Shown here: piece after piece, positions 6,538-11,113 of the stretch | Position numbering within the stretch: the stretch's first letter is position 1 | How the letters are laid out: every line of letters starts with the position of its first letter | DNA from: Saprospiraceae bacterium | GTDB lineage: Bacteria; Bacteroidota; Bacteroidia; Chitinophagales; Saprospiraceae | DNA: 11,113 nucleotides | Assembly (NCBI GenBank): GCA_027031185.1 | Contig: JALVEF010000254.1 | Location: forward strand, 1-11,113 | Direction of reading: 5' to 3' | Made by a program: the position numbers and the translations under genes | The notes under the pieces: model-generated | The model's database searches: none | What the model was told of the DNA's origin: nothing | Seen by the model: the letters and a program-made list of their open reading frames with translations, nothing else

Positions 6538-6924
6538 ATGAAGTTTGACAAAAAAGTATTGATATGCGTGGACGAGGACATAATGCTTACTGCTCTGAAA
6601 TTCCGGCTGGAAAAACAGGGCTTTGAAGTCGTCCATGTCCGCAACATGCAAGAGGCGGAGACCGCTATCTTAAAAGACAATTTTAATCTCATCATTGCCG
6701 ACCTGATGATGAAGGGCAATTCGGCCGTGGACCTGGCCAAATGGGCCCGCGAAAAAAACAGCGGCAAGCCGGTGCCTTTCCTCGTGATGGCCACCCTGGA
6801 AGACGATGTGGAGATCTTGGAAGAAGCGCTCAACAACGGCGCCGGCGACTTCATCATGAAGCCATTCAAGCCGGTAGAACTGTATTTCAGGATTCACCGC
6901 ATTGTCCCCGACCTGGGCATCTGA
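6538..6924 (+). CDS. Stand-alone response-regulator receiver domain protein
   Basis: A single CheY-like receiver domain of 128 residues with no output domain, which suggests a phosphorelay intermediate or a regulator acting by protein contact. Landmarks: acidic patch D12-E13-D14 (one residue of each usual pair), phosphoacceptor D55 at the end of strand 3 (NLIIADLMMKG), and the K108-P109 pair (GAGDFIMKPF). The switch Thr/Ser normally followed by Ala reads A85-T86 (FLVMATLED), so the hydroxyl seems shifted by one position or lost. The ATG at 6538 is preferred over a GTG at 6514 because the latter overlaps a promoter box and adds eight unconserved residues (MAQQNRLA). No histidine kinase is in the window. 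It follows the kinase-like gene, probably with its own promoter, and ends six bases before the stop of the convergent gene. Confidence 0.88.
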   Translation: MKFDKKVLICVDEDIMLTALKFRLEKQGFEVVHVRNMQEAETAILKDNFNLIIADLMMKGNSAVDLAKWAREKNSGKPVPFLVMATLEDDVEILEEALNNGAGDFIMKPFKPVELYFRIHRIVPDLGI

Positions 6925-6930
6925 GTCGCG

Positions 6931-8346
6931 TCATAGCTCCCGTATGCGCTCGATGAGCCACTGACGGGCGGGTATATTTTCCGTGCTTTCCACTTTTTTC
7001 AGTAGTTTCGCTTTGGCGGCTTCGTCATAGGGAGACAGATAGATGAGCCGCTTGGTGAAGCGCAAAAAGTTGAGATAGGCCTGCTTGTTTTTCTGGGAAA
7101 TCAGCTTGGAGCGCAGGACAAATATCCGGAAAGAGTTGAGATGGGACTCGAGGGCTCGAAACTCCTCAAGCGCATAAAAGGTACCGACCAGAATGATCTT
7201 GGCTCCCAGCGCGTAGGAGATATTTTTCAGGCTCACATCCTGGAGTAGTTCGAGGACACGCCCGTAGTCCTTTTTGTTGTAGTACAGCCGGGCCAGGTTG
7301 TACGTCCGGGCATTCTCCCGTTTGTCCGGCGGCAGGCGGTCCGAATAACGGTCAATAAACTGCTCCACGTAGTCAAAGGCCTCCAATTGCAGGCCCATCG
7401 CGATGATGTTGGCATACAATCCCGGGTCCAGATACGGGTTGAAGACCAGTTCTTTCTCTACCAGACGCTTGGAGATATTGAAGACAATCGAATGGTAGGA
7501 AGTATCTCCGGTATTGACCTTATACGAAATGGCATAGTTGAGCACGTGGGAGTAAAAATCCAACAGCAAGTCATCCGAGAAGTCATCTTCATGCGACTCA
7601 ATCAATTGCAAGAGTTCAAAAAAACGGCTGTCATCCTCGGGATGCAATAGCAGGGCATAAATGCGCGCATAGACTTCAATGATAACCTGATCAAAATATC
7701 CCCCGGCCTGTATGGTCTCCACAAAACCGTCCGGCAACCGGATATCACTGTCTATCCGCATAAAGGCGCGATACGCCTGCACCTCGGCCGCAATCCCCAG
7801 CTTGCGGGCATAATAAAACAAGTCCAAATAGGCGTCCGCATCCCCCATGGCCTGCAGACGGGTCAGCTTTTTCCTGTCCTTCTCAAGCTCAATCAAGCGG
7901 TGCAGCGCAACCTGGTACCGATGACGGTAATAAAAGCCGTCCACGTCCGGTATCGTATGCAACAACGCCTCCAGCTTGCGCCGGATCGAGGCGATATGTG
8001 TCTTGAGCGCCGGACGCGCAATCGCCTCCATTTGCATAATTAAAAACAATCGCTCGTCCGAACGAAAACGCTCCATGGCCTTAAATTCAAGTGCCAAGGC
8101 CAACAAATCGGACACCATCTTGCGCAAGCGCACGTCGCTGTACGGCTCCGATGGGCGCACCTTCTGCCAAATGCCCGCCTTGTCCGGCAAGCCGGACCGG
8201 TCGGACACATACCCCCGGAGCAGCCGGTACAGTGCCGTCAGGCTTGCATTCTCATTGAAATACGGCGACTGCAAAAAACGCTCGAACCGGTCCAGCTCCC
8301 GAAGGGAAAAACTGTCCAACAGGTCCAGTAGCTTCTTCGCAAACAT
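6931..8346 (-). CDS. Hypothetical mainly helical protein, 471 residues
   Basis: I do not recognise a named family. The product is soluble, without signal peptide or membrane segments, and reads as almost entirely helical, with many Leu/Tyr/Arg-rich amphipathic stretches (DGFYYRHRYQVALHRLIELE; TYNLARLYYNKKDYGRVLEL) that look like degenerate TPR or solenoid helices. The N-terminus MFAKKLLDLLDSFSLRELDR then FLQSPYFNEN resembles a widespread Bacteroidota hypothetical family from memory, but no function is known to me. The start is ATG at 8346: the reading frame extends upstream to a TTG at 8389-8391, but that TTG is the -33 part of a perfect promoter whose transcript would begin near 8354. The leader is therefore very short, under about 10 bases. 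It is divergent from the T9SS protein gene and convergent with the receiver gene. Confidence 0.85.
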   Translation of the reverse strand: MFAKKLLDLLDSFSLRELDRFERFLQSPYFNENASLTALYRLLRGYVSDRSGLPDKAGIWQKVRPSEPYSDVRLRKMVSDLLALALEFKAMERFRSDERLFLIMQMEAIARPALKTHIASIRRKLEALLHTIPDVDGFYYRHRYQVALHRLIELEKDRKKLTRLQAMGDADAYLDLFYYARKLGIAAEVQAYRAFMRIDSDIRLPDGFVETIQAGGYFDQVIIEVYARIYALLLHPEDDSRFFELLQLIESHEDDFSDDLLLDFYSHVLNYAISYKVNTGDTSYHSIVFNISKRLVEKELVFNPYLDPGLYANIIAMGLQLEAFDYVEQFIDRYSDRLPPDKRENARTYNLARLYYNKKDYGRVLELLQDVSLKNISYALGAKIILVGTFYALEEFRALESHLNSFRIFVLRSKLISQKNKQAYLNFLRFTKRLIYLSPYDEAAKAKLLKKVESTENIPARQWLIERIREL

Positions 8347-8360
8347 ATCACTTTTTGACA

Positions 8361-8391
8361 CAAAGATAGCGCATATTTTATTGTTTTTCAA
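8361..8391 (-). promoter_or_regulatory. Promoter of the 471-residue hypothetical gene
   Basis: On the minus strand, TTG (8391-8389), exactly 20 bases, then TATCTTTG (8368-8361), a perfect Bacteroidota promoter. It is only 14 bases from the ATG at 8346, so the transcript is nearly leaderless. The AT-rich spacer contrasts with the GC-rich genes. This placement decides the start codon of the gene. Confidence 0.7.
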
Positions 8392-8453
8392 TAAATTATA
8401 TCATTTCAAAGCTACTAAATACGCTCACAATCGAAGAATAATGTGCTATCTTG

Positions 8454-8472
8454 CTGTGGGATTTATCCCCAG
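8454..8472. other. Small intergenic hairpin GGGAT-TT-ATCCC
   Basis: CTG-T-GGGAT, loop TT, ATCCC-CAG forms an eight-pair stem with one bulged T in the 245-base gap between the divergent genes. Its GGATTT/TATCCCCAGAT words recur at 5498-5515. Its role is unknown; it might be an operator or a degraded repeat. The rest of the gap holds no clear promoter for the plus-strand gene. TATCTTGC at 8447-8454 is only a poor match. Confidence 0.3.
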
Positions 8473-8591
8473 ATTTGCAGCGTGGAGTTCTGTATGCTCA
8501 TATAACCTGACCATGCAGCCCCTACCCCACGGGCAGCGCCCGCAAGGCCCAAACGGTTTTGGTGACAGGGACTCCGCCAAACAAATAGGCT

Positions 8592-10610
8592 ATGAAAACA
8601 ATATCCAACATCCGAGTCTTGCTCCTGCTCTTGCTGTGGCTCGCCATCCACGGCCCGCTCCGTGCACAGTGCACCTATGAGGGCGAGGTGACCTATGACG
8701 CGGACTGTGATATGCCCGCCATCTTGGTCTCGCCCGATACCGCAGACAACGTCCTCCTGCCGGTGAGCAATGCCGGCAACTTCAATCTGATCCTCGGGGA
8801 AGAAATCACATTCGACTATACGAGTACCGGCTCATTCTGCAATGGCAAGGAAATCATCGAGCTGACTTGTGTGGAGTTGGATTTTGAGAGCGAGTGCGAC
8901 TTCATTTTCATGGTAGAACCCACGCCCGGAAGCCCCGGTATGCTCACGGTGACTGTGGAGCCCTTCCTGCCCGCCACCTGGCAAAATGCAACTTACACCT
9001 GGACTTTCGATGGCAATGTCATCGGGAGCGCCCCGGCCGTGACCCTGCCCGATACCGTGGTGGGTGAGCTTTGTCTGGAAGTAGAAGTACAGCTCACCTC
9101 CGGGCAAATATGCACCGAAGACGAGTGCATGCTCATAGACGGCTCCGCACCCTGTGTGGACTCCTCGCTGATAGATCCCAATATGGGTTGTCCGACTGAT
9201 TATGCACCGGTGTGCGGCTGCGACGGCATGGACTACCCCAATTTATGCGAAGCCCTGTACCACGCCGGTGTCACACATTTCCGCCCGGGGCCTTGTGCAC
9301 CTATCAACGATGACTGCAACGCTGACTTCTCCTATCAAGTCCTCGATACCGCCAACCACAAGTACAAATTTGAGTGGATCGACGACGATTCAGATATCAT
9401 TCTAACCTGGATCATCAGCGACAGCACTGAAGTCAAAAACGAAGACAGCTTCGATCATACATTTCCGGCAGCGGGGAGCTACTTGGTCTGCCTGACAGCC
9501 GAAGACCCACAAGAAAACTGCACCCAATCCTACTGCGAGTACATCACGGTCGGCGACCTCATCACCGACCTGGGCGGCGGTGTAACGGACTACGTACTAC
9601 CCGGAGACGCCGATGACGACTACATCGCCAACCTCAACGACCTGCTGCCCGTCGGCGTCGGCTTTGAGACTGCCGGCCTGCACCGCCCCGGCGCAACCAA
9701 CGCCTGGTTCAGTCAAATCGCCTTTAACTGGACAGACACCGTCCAAAATATCAACTACAAACACCTGGACTGCGACGGCGACGGCCTCATCGGCACCTCC
9801 GACATCAACGTCATCGAACTCAACAGTGCCCCCGTGCCCCCGACAAGTCCCGTCACGGATCCCGACCTGCCCCCCGTCTCGCTCGAGTTGGCAGCGGACA
9901 CCATCGTGGTCAACGATGATACGCCGGGCGAAATCCCCGTCACCGCTTTTCTCAAGGTCGGTTCCAGCTTACATCCCGTCCAGGACTTATACGGTATCAC
10001 CGTCGCCGTGGACTTCCCCGCCGACCTGGTCAACAAGCCCATCGCCGTGGACTACAACGACAACAGCTTCCTCGGCCCGGCCAGCCAGGTCCTCCATCTA
10101 AACAAAAGCTTCGTCACGACCGGCCAGGTGGACGCCGGCTTCGTCCGCAACAACCAAATCCCCAAGAGCGGACACGGCACCCTGGCCAAAATGGACATTA
10201 TCATTGACGACGTCATCGTCCTGCGCACCGGCAAGTATATCCCCGTGGACTTCCACATCAAAGCCATCCGCGCCATTGATGCCCTGGGCAATCCCAAATC
10301 CCTCTCCGTCAGTGACACCGTCTTTACCGTCATCTTTGTCAACAACACCCAGTCCGCCGTCCTTGACCCGGCCCTCCGTACCAAGGTACAGTTGACTCCC
10401 ACACCGGCACATAATCTCTTGACAGTGACCATTCGAGACCTGCACCCGGAAAGAATTGAAGTTTTCGACCCGTTGGGTCGAGTGGTTTCCACGACGCAGG
10501 ACGTGCAATCTGTCACACGTATCCCCCTGGCGGGCCTGTCTGCGGGCACCTATGTCATTCGTGTCACCACGGCCGAGGGCATCGTCGTCAAGCGATTTGT
10601 CAAGCAGTAA
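8592..10610 (+). CDS. Secreted multidomain protein: PKD-like, Kazal, PKD, dockerin-like, cohesin-like, T9SS type A sorting domain
   Basis: The 672-residue product is predicted to cross the inner membrane by Sec (MKTISNIRVLLLLLLWLAIH, cleavage near RAQ-C, 26/27) and the outer membrane by the type IX system. In order: a Cys-rich PKD/Ig-like region (about 27-185); a Kazal-like module (188-235; C188, C200, C208, C210, C219, C235; YAPVCGCDGMDYPNLC), the serine-protease-inhibitor fold; a PKD-like domain (240-320); two dockerin-type calcium loops, GDADDDYIANLNDL (338-351) and DCDGDGLIGTSDI (393-405), spaced wider than in true dockerins; a cohesin-like beta sandwich (about 428-580); and a T9SS type A C-terminal domain (about 600-672: DPLGRVV, LAGLSAGTYVIRV, final KRFVKQ). 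The ATG at 8592 directly precedes the signal peptide. It may sit on the surface and inhibit proteases or bind partners. No catalytic domain is visible, so the function is inferred. Confidence 0.85.
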   Translation: MKTISNIRVLLLLLLWLAIHGPLRAQCTYEGEVTYDADCDMPAILVSPDTADNVLLPVSNAGNFNLILGEEITFDYTSTGSFCNGKEIIELTCVELDFESECDFIFMVEPTPGSPGMLTVTVEPFLPATWQNATYTWTFDGNVIGSAPAVTLPDTVVGELCLEVEVQLTSGQICTEDECMLIDGSAPCVDSSLIDPNMGCPTDYAPVCGCDGMDYPNLCEALYHAGVTHFRPGPCAPINDDCNADFSYQVLDTANHKYKFEWIDDDSDIILTWIISDSTEVKNEDSFDHTFPAAGSYLVCLTAEDPQENCTQSYCEYITVGDLITDLGGGVTDYVLPGDADDDYIANLNDLLPVGVGFETAGLHRPGATNAWFSQIAFNWTDTVQNINYKHLDCDGDGLIGTSDINVIELNSAPVPPTSPVTDPDLPPVSLELAADTIVVNDDTPGEIPVTAFLKVGSSLHPVQDLYGITVAVDFPADLVNKPIAVDYNDNSFLGPASQVLHLNKSFVTTGQVDAGFVRNNQIPKSGHGTLAKMDIIIDDVIVLRTGKYIPVDFHIKAIRAIDALGNPKSLSVSDTVFTVIFVNNTQSAVLDPALRTKVQLTPTPAHNLLTVTIRDLHPERIEVFDPLGRVVSTTQDVQSVTRIPLAGLSAGTYVIRVTTAEGIVVKRFVKQ

Positions 10611-10632
10611 ATAACGGTGTAACGGTATAGCG

Positions 10633-10739
10633 GTCCCGCACTTACTTGCTTTGCAGGATTTTAGCTTTGGTCCTTCCGCATAGGCTTTTTGTATGATGAA
10701 GGCCATTTACTCCGCACTAAGGGCAAGTAAGTGCGGGAC
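10633..10739. repeat. 107-base segment bounded by perfect 17-base inverted repeats
   Basis: GTCCCGCACTTACTTGC (10633-10649) is the exact reverse complement of GCAAGTAAGTGCGGGAC (10723-10739). Inside lies an imperfect hairpin, GGTCCTTCCGCATA (10669-10682) facing TATGATGAAGGCC (10691-10703). The segment begins 22 bases after the stop of the secreted-protein gene and has no poly-T tail, so it is a poor simple terminator. It may be a small non-autonomous element or one end of a larger one ending at 11020. Confidence 0.6.
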
Positions 10740-10858
10740 GTTGAATCGCTGACGTGTTGAATGCTTCGCGTTGAATACGCCCCTGCCGGGGCGCGTTGAA
10801 TGTTTGCGCGTTGAAATGGCTTGCACGTACCCCTGACACTGTACCTTGGACCGTTGAC
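10740..10858. repeat. Phased GTTGAA array
   Basis: GTTGAA occurs at 10740, 10756, 10770, 10795 and 10810, with a relative, GTTGAC, at 10853. Steps are about 14-16 bases, except one of 25 where a CGCCCC-TGCC-GGGGCG hairpin (10778-10793) is inserted. GCG-rich words often precede each unit (TTCGCG, GGCGCG, TGCGCG). No frame across it looks coding. Confidence 0.55.
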
Positions 10859-10876
10859 CTTTGGTCGCTGAGCCTG

Positions 10877-10920
10877 ATAGACTGAGCTTGTCGAAGTGCT
10901 ACGGTGAGCTCCGTCGAACC
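10877..10920. repeat. REP-like motif cluster (CTGAGCTTGTCGAAGTG and variant)
   Basis: CTGAGCTTGTCGAAGTG is followed by TACGGTGAGCTCCGTCGAAC, a diverged version of the same word, starting at 10900. The second recurs inverted at 11080-11100 with three central mismatches in 21. From memory, words of the type CTTCGACAAGCTCAG are dispersed intergenic repeats in many bacterial genomes. Confidence 0.45.
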
Positions 10921-10998
10921 GCCTGTCGAAGCGAGAGCGTGGCAACCGGCGCTCATCCTGCATAGAGCAAATGTGGAAAGGGACAAAGCCTAAATTGA

Positions 10999-11020
10999 GC
11001 AAAGCAAGTAAGTGTGGGAC
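10999..11020. repeat. Third copy of the GCAAGTAAGTG(C/T)GGGAC repeat
   Basis: This 22-base stretch is the reverse complement of 10633-10654 with a single mismatch (T for C near the end), and a longer match than the copy at 10723. It gives a 388-base unit, 10633-11020, closed by 22-base inverted ends. I see no obvious target duplication outside these ends and no transposase inside. Confidence 0.55.
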
Positions 11021-11038
11021 GATCAACGCGCAAGCAAT

Positions 11039-11077
11039 TTCAACGCGTCAGCAGTTTCAACAGCGAAGCGATTCAAC
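11039..11077. repeat. Mirrored TTCAAC array
   Basis: TTCAAC, the reverse complement of GTTGAA, occurs at 11039, 11056 and 11072 in steps of 16-17 bases, with GCG words between. With the GTTGAA array it gives the end of the window an overall inverted symmetry. The window then closes with a REP-like word and an AATTTTTAATTT tract like the one at 5556-5582. Confidence 0.5.
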
Positions 11078-11113
11078 TCGGTTCGACTTCGCTCACCGTA
11101 AAATTTTTAATTT

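Noticed and set aside
9613..10101. 162-codon plus-strand frame inside the secreted-protein gene
   Set aside because: Ser/Thr/Pro-rich low-complexity composition is the usual off-frame reading of this codon use; the main frame holds the dockerin and cohesin motifs.
10661..11026. Minus-strand open frames of 121 and 89 codons in the right-hand intergenic region
   Set aside because: They read through the inverted repeats and the GTTGAA array, lack any recognisable domain or promoter, and their composition follows the repeats.
10740..11077. CRISPR-like array
   Set aside because: The repeated unit is only six bases, the steps are about 15 bases, there are no spacers of uniform 30-40 bases and no cas genes.

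Overview
The window looks like a piece of a Bacteroidota chromosome, most likely from the Saprospiria (Lewinella- or Haliscomenobacter-like), with fairly high GC. The reasons are: promoter boxes of the Bacteroidota type (TTG, about 20 bases, TAnnTTTG), little sign of Shine-Dalgarno sequences, a CarboxypepD_reg-like domain in front of a TonB-dependent receptor, and a large secreted protein ending in a type IX secretion (T9SS) sorting domain and carrying Kazal, PKD, dockerin-like and cohesin-like parts. The lineage is inferred from these features, not from any database match.

Left part (1-2440): a minus-strand lipid pair, accA (carboxyltransferase alpha subunit of acetyl-CoA carboxylase, first step of fatty-acid synthesis) followed by pssA (phosphatidylserine synthase, first step toward phosphatidylethanolamine). 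A plus-strand tRNA-Asp(GTC) with its own promoter and rho-independent terminator follows. Three copies of a short palindromic repeat with GTAACTGTTTAGGT ends lie at 1-83 (cut by the window edge), 2009-2171 (full) and 2364-2437 (internally deleted). They bracket the lipid pair and the tRNA. The full copy has inverted ends and a likely target duplication, so it looks like a MITE.

Middle (2440-6924): a plus-strand TonB-dependent outer-membrane receptor of the iron-complex type with a 150-base GC-rich leader, closed by a strong terminator and a second perfect hairpin. After an AT-rich period-7 repeat come a fructosamine/ketosamine-3-kinase-like protein and, after a short gap with its own promoter box, a stand-alone response-regulator receiver domain.

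Right part (6931-11113): a minus-strand 471-residue mainly helical protein of unknown function converges on the receiver gene, with six bases between the stop codons. Divergent from it is a 672-residue T9SS-exported multidomain protein. The last 500 bases hold no convincing gene. They contain inverted GTCCCGCACTTACTTGC repeats, a phased set of GTTGAA units mirrored by TTCAAC units, and a REP-like CTGAGCTTGTCGAAGTG motif.

I see no defence locus, biosynthetic cluster or CRISPR array. The coding part is mostly ordinary. The less-explained material is the two intergenic repeat systems, the dockerin-plus-cohesin architecture, and the unknown 471-residue protein.
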